Of a stretch of DNA of 64,000 nt, positions 1 to 8,578 are shown in pieces; the first letter of the stretch is position 1, and the number at the start of each line of letters is the position of its first letter. The stretch is taken from the NCBI GenBank assembly GCA_021838785.1, contig JAKCCV010000016.1, positions 1 to 64,000 on the forward strand. Direction: 5' to 3'. The position numbers and the translations under genes were made by a program. Origin of the DNA: Acidobacteriota bacterium (lineage in GTDB: Bacteria > Acidobacteriota > Terriglobia > UBA7540). The notes below the pieces were generated by a model, which saw nothing but the letters and a program-made list of their open reading frames with translations, searched no databases and was not told the origin of the DNA.

Positions 1-1
1 C

Positions 2-127
2 GACCTGGTCAGCAAACTGATGGCCTATGTCCGGCTCTACAACCGCCAAGCCCAGCCTTTTCGCTGGACGTACCGCAATCCTCGGAGGCGAATCCATGTT
101 TCACCTATTTCGGTAACGCGACACTAG
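2..127 (+). mobile_element. C-terminal end of an IS630-type transposase (partial)
   Basis: An open frame enters from the left edge and runs 41 codons to a TAG at 125-127. It encodes DLVSKLMAYVRLYN, then PFRWTYRNPRRRIH. This matches the C-terminus typical of IS630/Tc1-like DDE transposases, where a YI..YN..AKPFRWTY segment precedes the stop. Only the end is in the window, so the catalytic DDE residues and the left inverted repeat cannot be judged. I could not define the right terminal repeat or a TA target duplication between 128 and 211. The call rests on remembered family similarity. Confidence 0.68.
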
Positions 128-211
128 AGGGCTTTGATGATGTGATTTGAGGGACTTGACGGATGGCGAATAAAAAGCGAATATAGCGAGGTGCCAGGCC
201 GAGGATTCTTA

Positions 212-1222
212 ATGGAAACTGTGCGGACCACCCAACTCGCCCCCTCGGGCCCCGACCGGCAGAGCTTGGTCGGCATTGCTCGTCTCGCCGCCGAAAGCAC
301 GAAAGCCCGCGAGCGAGCGGGCGTTGAATACTTTGCCCTTGCCTCGCGCTCGGCGCTCAACCGCGAGTCTAACCGTTCCATGCCCTTTGCCTGGAGCCTA
401 AATCCCTATCGTGGTTGCGAGTTCGGCTGCAAATATTGCTACGCGCGCTACACGCACGAGTTCATGGAACTGCGCAATGGGCTCGATTTTGAGCGGCGTA
501 TTTTTAGCAAGATGACGGCGCCTGAATTGCTCCGCCGGGAGTTGGCCGCGTTTCGTGACCGAGGCCGGCCGATTGCGCTCGGCACCGCCACGGATCCCTA
601 TCAGCCCGCAGAAAAGCAGTTCCAGATTACGCGCCGCCTTCTCGAGGTGATGCTGGAATTTGAAGGACTCGATTTCTCCATCACCACCAAAGGCGTTCTG
701 ATTTTGCGCGACGTAGAGTTGTTGGCGCGCCTCGCGCGGAAGCACCGCTTCAGCGCGCACTTGACCGTGACCACCACCGACGCGCGTCTGGCTCGGTTGC
801 TGGAACCGAAGGCGCCGCCTCCGGCGCAGCGCTTGGCTGCGGTCCGCAAGCTGGTTCAAGCGGGCATTCGCGCGGGCGTGAACCTGGCGCCCATCTTGCC
901 GGGCTTGACAGATGAGTCATCCTCCCTGGAAAGCGTGATTCGCCAGGCGGCCGAGGCCGGGGCGCGATTTCTACATGCCAACGTTCTGTTCCTTATGCCA
1001 AGCGCTATGGCGCAGTTCATGCCGTTTTTAGAACGCGAGTTTCCGCGCTTGGCGCGGCGCTATCGGCGGCTCTACGCGCGCTCGGCGTACTTGCCGGACG
1101 ACTACAAGCAACAGATAGTTGAGCAGGTGCGGGCCCTGCGCGCACGCTACGGTTTCGACGCTCCACCCGATCCGCTGCCCGCAAGGCCTTCCCTTACGCA
1201 GCTTGCCTTGCCGTTCCTGTAG
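212..1222 (+). CDS. SplB-like radical SAM protein (COG1533, Rv2578c type)
   Basis: This 336-residue protein has the radical SAM CX3CX2C cluster at about residues 69-76 (NPYRGCEFGCKYCYAR), which binds a [4Fe-4S] cluster and S-adenosylmethionine. The following GTATDPYQPAEK segment is typical of the COG1533 group often labelled DNA repair photolyase. Members resemble spore photoproduct lyase, but most have no proven substrate. I chose ATG 212 because GAGG lies seven bases upstream; a GTG at 191 would add seven residues. The gene stands alone between an IS630 remnant and a broken restriction gene, so context does not point to a pathway. The superfamily is certain and the repair role is only a family label. 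Confidence 0.85.
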   Translation: METVRTTQLAPSGPDRQSLVGIARLAAESTKARERAGVEYFALASRSALNRESNRSMPFAWSLNPYRGCEFGCKYCYARYTHEFMELRNGLDFERRIFSKMTAPELLRRELAAFRDRGRPIALGTATDPYQPAEKQFQITRRLLEVMLEFEGLDFSITTKGVLILRDVELLARLARKHRFSAHLTVTTTDARLARLLEPKAPPPAQRLAAVRKLVQAGIRAGVNLAPILPGLTDESSSLESVIRQAAEAGARFLHANVLFLMPSAMAQFMPFLEREFPRLARRYRRLYARSAYLPDDYKQQIVEQVRALRARYGFDAPPDPLPARPSLTQLALPFL

Positions 1223-1295
1223 CGCCGCTGGGTGCGGAAACGTATCAAAAGTCGTCAGACCAGCCTACCGGCATGGGTTACCTGGTGTGTCTGGC

Positions 1296-1709
1296 TCAGG
1301 CAATGCGGAGCGTGTAGTGGAACAGCTCCTCGAAAAATTTCCTGCGAACTCTTGGATCACGGAGGAGTTCGACCAGATTAAAAACCTTCTTTACCAGGCG
1401 GTCATTGGCGATCCGCCGTTGGAGCTCTGGCGTGAACACAGCTCCCAAATAGAAGTTCTCGCATTGAGGGCTGGCCTGTATCGCGTGCTGGAAGGATTTG
1501 GTCGCAGCGCCGTAACGTTCCAGTGCTCCCGCCGGGTCAATGCCGCCCTTGATCTCGATGACGGCGAGGAGCGTGTTGCCGCGCGTGAACGCCACGTCAG
1601 GTTCAGAGCCAAACCTCATGGTAACCCCACCGTGGAGCTGGAACACGTTTCCTGAAACCTCGGCCGTTCCCTTGGGGATCGGCGGCTCGGCTATGAGGTT
1701 CTTTGCCAT
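1296..1709 (-). pseudogene. C-terminal remnant of an XcyI-type restriction endonuclease
   Basis: About 137 residues from MAKNLIAEPP to HYTLRIA resemble the C-terminal half of XcyI/Cfr9I-type enzymes, which cut CCCGGG. The PD-(D/E)XK nuclease signature is visible as EPDVAF followed by AVIEIKGG, with GALERYGAA after it. Family members exceed 300 residues as I recall. The frame stays open back to 1940, but the residues encoded there are low-complexity and unlike the family, and no ribosome site precedes Met 1709. No cognate methyltransferase is present. I read it as a truncated gene next to a transposase remnant. A newly shortened functional protein is possible but less likely. Confidence 0.62.
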
Positions 1710-2150
1710 GCGCGGTTCTTGGCGGCGGAAGCTCAAAGGGCACAGGCAAGGCATCTCCCTCCGACCGACATAGACCGGATTCGGGTCGGGAGGTGATATG
1801 ACGACAGAAAGGCGCGAGCGAGCGCCGCAAGGGAAGTCTGGGCCTGCTGGTTGGCTTGCGATATTTTCCGTCGCCTTCGCAGGGAGGCCAAGCGGCCTCA
1901 GCGCGAGCCCGACCCTCTTGTTAGAGCTAACATGCAGCATCCCGACGTGCAGCGGGGTGGCCCTCTATCTGCTCCGCGTAGTCTCGCTCTCGCGCGAACC
2001 GGCGGCGGCCTTCGCGATGGGCTTTGCCGCCACTTATGTTTCCATTGCATCCGGTGCCCCGCAACACTACACTGCCCAATGGAATGAACGGTGCCCAGTT
2101 GAGCTGGGAGGTCCTAAATTGCAATCGGTGTTTATAAGGAGGGTGATCCG

Positions 2151-3521
2151 ATGGGTTTGAAAAAGATTTCGCGACGGGATTTTATGGGAAAAACCGCGGC
2201 CACGACGTTGGCTACCAGCGCGCTGGGCGGCAAGGCCTGGCGACTGGATGCTTCGCCGATTCCTTCACCGGCCCAACCCGTTGCTGCGAGCGACCGGGTT
2301 CGTTTTGGGATGATTGGCGTGGGCATGCGCGGTGCTTACCTGATGGCAACCTCGATTGGTCTTCCCGGTGTTGAGTGCGCCATGGCCTGCGACCTCTGGG
2401 ACGGCAGAGTGACCTTGGCCAAGGAAATCGGCGGTGCCGATCTTCCCGTCACCAAGCGCTATCAGGACATTCTCGACAACAAGGACATTGATTGCGTCGT
2501 CGCCGCTGTGCCCGACCACTGGCACAAACGAATCGTCCTGGACGCCGTGAGTGCCGGCAAGGATATTTACGTCGAAAAGCCCATGACGCACGAAGTCCCC
2601 GAAGGCTTTGAAATCATCGCCGCCGCCGAGCGTACTCATCGTATTGTACAGTGCGGGAGCCAAGAGCCGAGCTCCGTGGTCTATCAAAAGCTGAAAGAGC
2701 TGCTCGCCCAAAATGTGGTCGGCGACCTGTGCCTTATTGAGTCATCGCTTGGGCGGAATAACCCTTGCGGAGCGTGGGAGTACGGCATTCCTCCAGATCT
2801 TTCACCACAAACCCTCGATTGGGAAACCTGGCTCGGTCCGGCACCCAAAATTCCCTTCAACAAGGAGCACTGGGCGCGCTGGCGCTGCTGGCAGGTTTAC
2901 GGCGAAGGGGTGTCGGGTGATTTATTCATCCACATGCTCACCGGCATCCATTTTGTGCTCGACGTGATGGAACCGCCCAGGCGCGCGCTTTCAACCGGCG
3001 GCTTGTTCCGCTGGCATGATGGGCGCGACGTGCCCGATGTCCTCACCACCACCTACGATTACCCCGGCTTCCGCGTCACGCTCCGCGTCACCTTGAACAC
3101 CGATGACCCCGAAGTCTATCGTTTTCTCGGGTCGCGCGGCATCGTGCATCTCAACGGCATCGAAAATCCGTCCGGGTTCACCATTTCGCCGCAGGATGGC
3201 AAGGACCACAGCCCCTGCACCCCGGCTTGGCCGCACCCGATGGCCGCAGCCTACTCCAAAAAGTGGCATGCTCGGCACGACCAAGCTCCGGGCACCGCTC
3301 GAGCTTCCCAGGTGATTGGGTACGAGGCTCCCCCGCGCTATGACGACACGCGGGATCACTTGTGGAATTTCTTCCAGTCGGTGCGCACGCGCCAACCCTC
3401 CGTCGAGGGGCCGGAGTTTGCCAACGCCGCCGCCATCGCGTGCCACATGGCGAATTTCTCCTATTTCAACCAGTGCGTCGCCGTGTGGGATGCCAATAAG
3501 CGCGAAATCGTAAAAGCGTAG
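2151..3521 (+). CDS. Tat-exported Gfo/Idh/MocA family oxidoreductase
   Basis: The protein has 456 residues. It starts with a twin-arginine signal (SRRDFMGK, residues 8-15), so it should be exported folded with its cofactor. A Rossmann motif GVGMRG follows near residue 56, then the EKP signature (VEKPMTHEV) near residue 140, whose Lys contacts substrate. The C-terminal half is the alpha/beta domain of the family. Such enzymes use tightly bound NAD(P) on sugars or sugar derivatives; the substrate is unknown. ATG 2151 has a strong AAGGAGG eight bases upstream. The gene is monocistronic in this view, and the 210 bases before it show no other gene. Confidence 0.88.
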   Translation: MGLKKISRRDFMGKTAATTLATSALGGKAWRLDASPIPSPAQPVAASDRVRFGMIGVGMRGAYLMATSIGLPGVECAMACDLWDGRVTLAKEIGGADLPVTKRYQDILDNKDIDCVVAAVPDHWHKRIVLDAVSAGKDIYVEKPMTHEVPEGFEIIAAAERTHRIVQCGSQEPSSVVYQKLKELLAQNVVGDLCLIESSLGRNNPCGAWEYGIPPDLSPQTLDWETWLGPAPKIPFNKEHWARWRCWQVYGEGVSGDLFIHMLTGIHFVLDVMEPPRRALSTGGLFRWHDGRDVPDVLTTTYDYPGFRVTLRVTLNTDDPEVYRFLGSRGIVHLNGIENPSGFTISPQDGKDHSPCTPAWPHPMAAAYSKKWHARHDQAPGTARASQVIGYEAPPRYDDTRDHLWNFFQSVRTRQPSVEGPEFANAAAIACHMANFSYFNQCVAVWDANKREIVKA

Positions 3522-3657
3522 GTCAGGCGAAAAACACCGATGGGTCGCGTGCGATGGGCCTCGTCGTTTGTCTTTCACGGCAAGCCGCACCCAACGCCAG
3601 CCATAGCGTCTGCAATGGCAAAAAAGAAATTGCCTTACAGGATGGCTGAGGGTCCGC

Positions 3658-3960
3658 TTACGCCGCGGAAATGAGAGGCTGGTGGCGGGGAGCTTTCATG
3701 GCACTGCGGAATGCCTCGCAAATTTCCCCTCGAGCTTCATGCGAAAGCGCAGCAAGGGCTTCGGCGGGCGCCGGAAAGCGATCCGACAGGCGATATTGGC
3801 CGGACAGCATCGTGCTCACGGCGACCAGCGCCAGAATCTCCTCGTCGCGCGGCGCGTGGTCGGCGAAGTAAGCCAGAAAACCTTCCGACTCCTCGGCTGA
3901 GCGCTCTACCAGCGCCTGAACCTGCTCGAGGAAATAACGCTTGATGCGAGTCTCATCCAT
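3658..3960 (-). CDS. Hypothetical protein, 100 residues
   Basis: This small, mostly helical and acidic protein starts MDETRIKRYF and ends PLISAA. I recognise no domain. Met 3960 is preferred to the upstream Met 3984 because CCGAGG sits five bases before it. It lies 55 bases downstream of the small cysteine protein gene on the same strand and may be co-transcribed with it. It is well organised for a real coding frame, but there is no homology argument, so its function stays open. Confidence 0.55.
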   Translation of the reverse strand: MDETRIKRYFLEQVQALVERSAEESEGFLAYFADHAPRDEEILALVAVSTMLSGQYRLSDRFPAPAEALAALSHEARGEICEAFRSAMKAPRHQPLISAA

Positions 3961-4015
3961 CGAATCCTCGGCTCTCGGTCGCACGCCGCCAGGCAGCCGT
4001 CGAGCAAGGTGAACC

Positions 4016-4261
4016 TTAACAAGGAACGCCGCTCAACCGATGCGGGAGCGTGCGCAAAAACTCGACTTCGCCCAGTTCGGTTTTCAGCCGAAGACAGGTG
4101 GGGCAAACCAGGATGATGCTCGGCACGGGGTGGTCGTCCAAACGCTGCACGTCCCAGCCGGCGCGGATCGCCTCATCGCCGCCCGGCAACCGCGCGTCAC
4201 AGTACCAGCAACGACCCTTGCCCGTCGTGCAAATCGCGTACAGCGCTTCCTGCACGTTCAT
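4016..4261 (-). CDS. Small protein with paired CxxC motifs (zinc-ribbon-like)
   Basis: The protein has 81 residues. Two cysteine pairs are visible: CWYC near residue 18 and CPTC near residue 53. Their spacing fits a zinc-ribbon or treble-clef knuckle. A strong AAGGAGG lies five bases before the ATG, which fixes the start. The gene follows a terminator-like hairpin that closes the RNR/HEPN operon, so it probably has its own promoter. Structural zinc binding is an inference from the cysteine spacing and no function can be assigned. Confidence 0.62.
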   Translation of the reverse strand: MNVQEALYAICTTGKGRCWYCDARLPGGDEAIRAGWDVQRLDDHPVPSIILVCPTCLRLKTELGEVEFLRTLPHRLSGVPC

Positions 4262-4293
4262 CCCTTCCTCCTTTTCCTGGCGCGCCTGCGATT

Positions 4294-4335
4294 GGACAAA
4301 ACAAAAGGGGCTGCTCCCGCCCGGAAACAGCCCCT
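4294..4335 (-). terminator. Intrinsic terminator of the nrdJ/NTase/HEPN transcription unit
   Basis: Read on the minus strand, an 8-bp perfect stem (AGGGGCTG at 4306-4313 pairing with CAGCCCCT at 4328-4335) has a 14-base loop. It is followed by a T-rich run, TTTTGTTTTGTCC, at 4294-4306. It begins 38 bases beyond the HEPN stop codon, a suitable place to end that operon. The plus-strand reading has a poorer T tract. Confidence 0.7.
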
Positions 4336-4373
4336 CCTTCTTGCCGTGCTGTGCATACGAGTCAGTATTTCGT

Positions 4374-4775
4374 TCAAAGGTTGCCTTGCATCCTCTCGTT
4401 GAGGAACCCTTCAGCCATGTCCAAGAACTCCTCCGCGCTTTTCAAGCTTTCCCGCGCCTGCTCTTCGGAAATGGTAAAAGCGAGATCAGTTTCGTAGTCG
4501 GCCGAGTGACGAAGGCGAAGGCCAGCGTCCAATGAGGCGAGAAATCTTCGGTCAACTCGGCGCGTCTCGACGAGCAGTTCCTCGAAGGCGCGGATCACGT
4601 GTTTATGCTGGCTCAGTCGTTTCCCCTCGGAGAGGAGCATGGCCTTCGCCGCGTAGAATTTTGCGTAGTAGGATTCACTCGTCGCCTCCTCAGCAAAACC
4701 TCCGCTCAATAAGCGGTACCCCGCCCGCACCGTCCGTCGCGCCTTGCGCATAAGCGCCTCAACCTCGTCGCTCAT
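4374..4775 (-). CDS. HEPN-domain protein (COG1895 type), partner of the NTase
   Basis: This 133-residue all-helical protein carries a pattern typical of COG1895 HEPN proteins: SESYYAKFYAAKAML near residue 35, then LRHSADYE near residue 90. HEPN proteins are often RNases or toxins paired with minimal nucleotidyltransferases (MNT), which AMPylate or otherwise neutralise them. Its start codon overlaps the NTase stop by four bases (ATGA), a sign of translational coupling. The usual catalytic R-x4-6-H motif is not clear, so RNase activity is not shown. The classification is good; a toxin role is inferred from gene order. Confidence 0.78.
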   Translation of the reverse strand: MSDEVEALMRKARRTVRAGYRLLSGGFAEEATSESYYAKFYAAKAMLLSEGKRLSQHKHVIRAFEELLVETRRVDRRFLASLDAGLRLRHSADYETDLAFTISEEQARESLKSAEEFLDMAEGFLNERMQGNL

Positions 4776-5623
4776 TTAACCGGAATCGCGTACTCCGAGA
4801 TAACCCGGGCAAAGTTCGTCCGCCCCTCTCGGAAGTCAGCTTCTCTTATATGAACCAGCGAAATCACCAACCCGTGCTGCAAGGCTAAGTCCGACGTGAT
4901 CCCGCTGGTCCGCTGCACCTCATCGTAGGTGCTCCTGAAGTCCGTCAATAGCACCGCCACATCCAGATCAGAGTCCTGCGGTAATTCGATTCCCGCATCG
5001 GGCCGCGCGTAGGACCCGAAGACATACAGCCCACGGAAGCGGTCGCCATAAAGCGCCCGCAGCTTTTGACCCAGGAGGTCAAGAACCGGCTGTATTTTCT
5101 CCTGCCCCCACTGCAGAACATCCCTGACCGCCGCCTCAAACAGCGGACGATCAGATTCCGGCAAACTCGCAAGCTCGCCCCCCCACACGTCGCGCCAGCT
5201 AACCTGAAGGGACACCTGCCCCAGGCCGTGAATCAGGCATATGGCCGTCACTAGGCCCGTGCGTCTCCTAGCCGTCTTAACCCAGCCCAGGCGTGGACCG
5301 AAGTGCCGACGAAAGCAGGCGAAGATTTTTTGCGCCGAAACGGGATCGTTGCGCAGGCCGGCGAACGCCTCGTCCCATTCGATCGAGCCCTCAACGACCC
5401 GCCGAAGCTTAGGTTCACTGACGTGGACCCGATCGATCCATGCCGTGGACTCCTTCCTTAGGTCCTCCGGCAGGTCCGGCGATTCAAAGATGACATACCA
5501 ACCCTTCCCCTTCGTTGAAAAGCGCCAGCGGACGGTGAGACCAGTGTCAACCGCGGTGCTTTCCGGAAGCTGTCCACGTAGGTTGGGGTAATGACCGTGG
5601 TCGCACTGGCTTAATGCAAACAT
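4772..5623 (-). CDS. Nucleotidyltransferase-domain protein with a long unknown N-terminus
   Basis: This 283-residue protein has a clear pol-beta-like nucleotidyltransferase core in its C-terminal third. GSYARPD near residue 203 is followed by SDLDVAVLL near 219, giving the GSxxR...SDxD metal-binding signature. MNT antitoxins are usually about 100 residues, so the 170-residue N-terminal part is unusual and I cannot identify it. The gene starts 18 bases after the nrdJ stop and overlaps the HEPN gene by four bases. This suggests an nrdJ-NTase-HEPN operon. The Shine-Dalgarno is weak, consistent with coupling to nrdJ. Substrate and role are unknown. Confidence 0.72.
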   Translation of the reverse strand: MFALSQCDHGHYPNLRGQLPESTAVDTGLTVRWRFSTKGKGWYVIFESPDLPEDLRKESTAWIDRVHVSEPKLRRVVEGSIEWDEAFAGLRNDPVSAQKIFACFRRHFGPRLGWVKTARRRTGLVTAICLIHGLGQVSLQVSWRDVWGGELASLPESDRPLFEAAVRDVLQWGQEKIQPVLDLLGQKLRALYGDRFRGLYVFGSYARPDAGIELPQDSDLDVAVLLTDFRSTYDEVQRTSGITSDLALQHGLVISLVHIREADFREGRTNFARVISEYAIPVK

Positions 5624-5641
5624 TAAACGATATCTCTGGGC

Positions 5642-8578
5642 CTACGAGCACCCGCTGGTGCTTCCGCAATTCATGCACCGGTAGCACGCGCCGTTACGGA
5701 CCATAATGGCGCCGCAGTCAGGGCAACTGGGAGCGTCGTCTTGCTCAACGCCGACCAGTTGTGGCTGCACGACGGCCGTGCCGGCGGCCAAAGCTTCCGC
5801 CGGCCGGGCGGCGCGGCTGAACTCGGTGGCGAGCTTCGCGGCTTTCGACGCTTCCACGCCATTTGGCGGCTCGACGCTGGCGTTTTCGCGCGGCTGGGCG
5901 TCGCGCGGCAAAAACTTCAGTGCCAGCCAGCGGAAGATATAATCCATCACCGACTTGGCGTATTTGATCTCCGGGTTCGGCGTATAGCCGCTCGGCTCAA
6001 AGCGCGTATGGCTGAACTTGTCGCACAGCACCTTGAGCGGCACGCCGTATTGGAGCGCCAGTGACACCGCCGTGGCAAACGAATCCATCAGGCCCGAGAC
6101 GGTCGAGCCTTCCTTCGCCATGGTGATGAAGATTTCGCCCGGCTGCCCGTCCTCATAAAGGCCGACGGTCAAATAGCCTTCATGCCCGCCCACGGAAAAC
6201 TTATGCGTAATGGCGCGGCGCTCGTCGGGCAGCTTGCGGCGATGCGCCTTGGGCCGCTCGGGACCCGTGGCCGGCGCGACGGTTTCCGCCTTCTCCGGCT
6301 GCTGGGAAGCAGCGGCGGATTCCTTCTTGGCGCCCGCCGTATTGAGCGGCTGCACGTGCTTTGAGCCGTCGCGGTAAATGGCGATGGATTTCAGCCCCAG
6401 CCGCCACGCCTCGATGTAGGCTTTCTCGATGTCCTCGACCGTGGATTCCTCCGGCATATTGACGGTCTTCGAGATGGCGCCGGAGATGAACGGCTGCACG
6501 GCGGCCATCATGCGCACATGCCCCATCCAATGGATGGCGCGTTGTCCGTTCGCGGGCTTGAGCGAGCAATCGAACACCGGCAAGTGCTCCGGCTTCAAGT
6601 GCGGCGCGCCCTCAATCGTTCCGTTCTGGTCAATCCAGTTGACGATTTCGGAAGCCTCGACTTCCGTATAGCCGAGCCGAAAAAGCGCCGTCGGCACCAC
6701 ATTGTTGACGATCTTGATGAGCCCCCCGCCCACCAGCTTCTTGTATTTCACGAGCGCCAGATCCGGCTCAATGCCCGTCGTGTCGCAATCCATCATGAAG
6801 CCGATGGTGCCGGTGGGCGCCAGCACCGTCACCTGCGCGTTGCGGTAGCCGTGCTTGATGCCGCTCTCCAGGCACTTGTCCCAAACTTTGCGCGCCGCCT
6901 CATAGAGCGATTCCGGCACGTTGCGTCGGTTAATGCCGCTGAGAGCCTCCCGGTGCATGGAGATGACCTCGATAAAAGGATCACGGTTCACCGCGTAGCC
7001 GGGAAACGCTCCCAGCTCGGCCGCCAGGCGCGACGATTCCAGATACGCTTCGGCGTGCATGAGCGCCGTAATCGCGGCGGCATAATCGCGCCCCGCGTCG
7101 GAATCGTAAGGCCGTCCGGTCGCCATCAACAGCGCCCCGAGGTTCGCATAGCCGAGCCCCAGCGGGCGGAAGTCGTGGGAGTTGCGCGCGATTTTCTCGG
7201 TCGGATAGCTGGCGTTGTCCACAAGAATTTCCTGCGCCGTGATCATGATGTCCACGGCATGGCGAAAGGCTTCCACATCAAATTCGCCGTCCGCCCGCAG
7301 AAACTTCATTAAATTGAGCGAGGCCAGGTTGCAGGCCGAATCGTCCAGGAACATGTACTCCGAGCAGGGATTCGAGGCGTTGATGGGCGCTGTGGCCTTT
7401 GACGTGTGCCATTTGTTAATCGTGGTGTGAAACTGCATGCCCGGATCGCCGCACTGCCAGGCCGCCTCGGCGATCTTTCGCATCAGATCGCGCGCCCGAT
7501 AGGATTTGACCGGCTCGCCCGTCGTCACCTTCCGCGTCACCCAGTCCTTGTCTTCGACGACCGCTTGCATGAATTCGTCCGTCACGCGAACGCTGTTGTT
7601 GGCATTCTGGAAAAAGATGGAGCTGTAGGCTTCGCCATCGAGCGAAGCGTCATAACCCGCCTCGACCAACGCCCAGGCCTTGCGTTCCTCTTTCGCCTTC
7701 GACTCGATAAACTCTTCTATGTCCGGATGGTCAATGTTGAGGATGACCATCTTGGCGGCGCGCCGCGTTTTGCCGCCGCTCTTGATGACTCCCGCAAAGG
7801 CGTCGTACCCGCGCATGAACGAAAGCGGGCCCGAGGCCACACCGCCGCCCGACAGCGTCTCCCGAGAGGACCGCAAGGGCGAGAGGTTCGTGCCCGTGCC
7901 CGAACCCCACTTGAAGAGCATCCCTTCCGTTCTTGCCAGCCCCAGGATGCTTTCGAGGTCATCTTGGACGGAGTTGATGAAGCAGGCGGAACACTGTGGA
8001 TGGCGGTAGGCCTCGGTTTCCTTTTTGACTTCGCTTGTGGCCGGCTCGTAGAACCAGCCCGTCCCGCGCGAGCTGCGTCGGTATTTGTGCCACAAGCCAC
8101 AATTAAACCAAACCGGCGAATTGAACGCCGCCTTTTGGCGGACCAGCAAGTGGGTCAGCTCATCGCGAAAGGTTTTGGCATCGTCCTCGGTCTTGAAGTA
8201 CCCGCCCTCGGCGCCCCAATCGGCAATCGTATCCGCCACGCGGCTGATGAGTTGCCTCACGCTCGACTCGCGCTCCGGCGTTCCCAGTTTGCCGTGAAAA
8301 TACTTCGACGCCACGATGTTCGTGGCCGTCATGGACCAATCTTTCGGCACTTCGACGCCGCGCTGCTCGAAGATGGTCTGACCTTTTTCATTTTGAATGG
8401 CGGCCGTCCGCAGCTCCCACTCCACCTCGCTGAAAGGCGATATCCCCGGCTGCGTGAAGACGCGACTGAACGTCAGACCGCGACTGGCTCGACGGGACGC
8501 CGAGCCAGTTCCCGCGGCTCCCTCGACCGAAACGCCGGCGCCTTTGGCCTCCATGGGCGTAATATTCCCTTCCTCCAT
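5642..8578 (-). CDS. nrdJ: Class II (adenosylcobalamin-dependent) ribonucleoside-diphosphate reductase
   Basis: This 978-residue protein matches the long vitamin B12-dependent reductase type, which makes deoxyribonucleotides without oxygen or a second subunit. Diagnostic features are the active-site loop NPCSEYMFLDDSACNLASLN near residue 400, PTGTIGFMMDCDTTGIEPD near 600, and a C-terminal cysteine-rich tail (CPDCG..MVRNGACYRCMNCG) that probably re-reduces the active site or binds zinc. GGGAGG five bases before the ATG supports the start. I see no cobalamin riboswitch or NrdR box upstream, though a sigma70-like promoter is possible. It is followed at 18 bases by an NTase/HEPN pair. Confidence 0.95.
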   Translation of the reverse strand: MEEGNITPMEAKGAGVSVEGAAGTGSASRRASRGLTFSRVFTQPGISPFSEVEWELRTAAIQNEKGQTIFEQRGVEVPKDWSMTATNIVASKYFHGKLGTPERESSVRQLISRVADTIADWGAEGGYFKTEDDAKTFRDELTHLLVRQKAAFNSPVWFNCGLWHKYRRSSRGTGWFYEPATSEVKKETEAYRHPQCSACFINSVQDDLESILGLARTEGMLFKWGSGTGTNLSPLRSSRETLSGGGVASGPLSFMRGYDAFAGVIKSGGKTRRAAKMVILNIDHPDIEEFIESKAKEERKAWALVEAGYDASLDGEAYSSIFFQNANNSVRVTDEFMQAVVEDKDWVTRKVTTGEPVKSYRARDLMRKIAEAAWQCGDPGMQFHTTINKWHTSKATAPINASNPCSEYMFLDDSACNLASLNLMKFLRADGEFDVEAFRHAVDIMITAQEILVDNASYPTEKIARNSHDFRPLGLGYANLGALLMATGRPYDSDAGRDYAAAITALMHAEAYLESSRLAAELGAFPGYAVNRDPFIEVISMHREALSGINRRNVPESLYEAARKVWDKCLESGIKHGYRNAQVTVLAPTGTIGFMMDCDTTGIEPDLALVKYKKLVGGGLIKIVNNVVPTALFRLGYTEVEASEIVNWIDQNGTIEGAPHLKPEHLPVFDCSLKPANGQRAIHWMGHVRMMAAVQPFISGAISKTVNMPEESTVEDIEKAYIEAWRLGLKSIAIYRDGSKHVQPLNTAGAKKESAAASQQPEKAETVAPATGPERPKAHRRKLPDERRAITHKFSVGGHEGYLTVGLYEDGQPGEIFITMAKEGSTVSGLMDSFATAVSLALQYGVPLKVLCDKFSHTRFEPSGYTPNPEIKYAKSVMDYIFRWLALKFLPRDAQPRENASVEPPNGVEASKAAKLATEFSRAARPAEALAAGTAVVQPQLVGVEQDDAPSCPDCGAIMVRNGACYRCMNCGSTSGCS

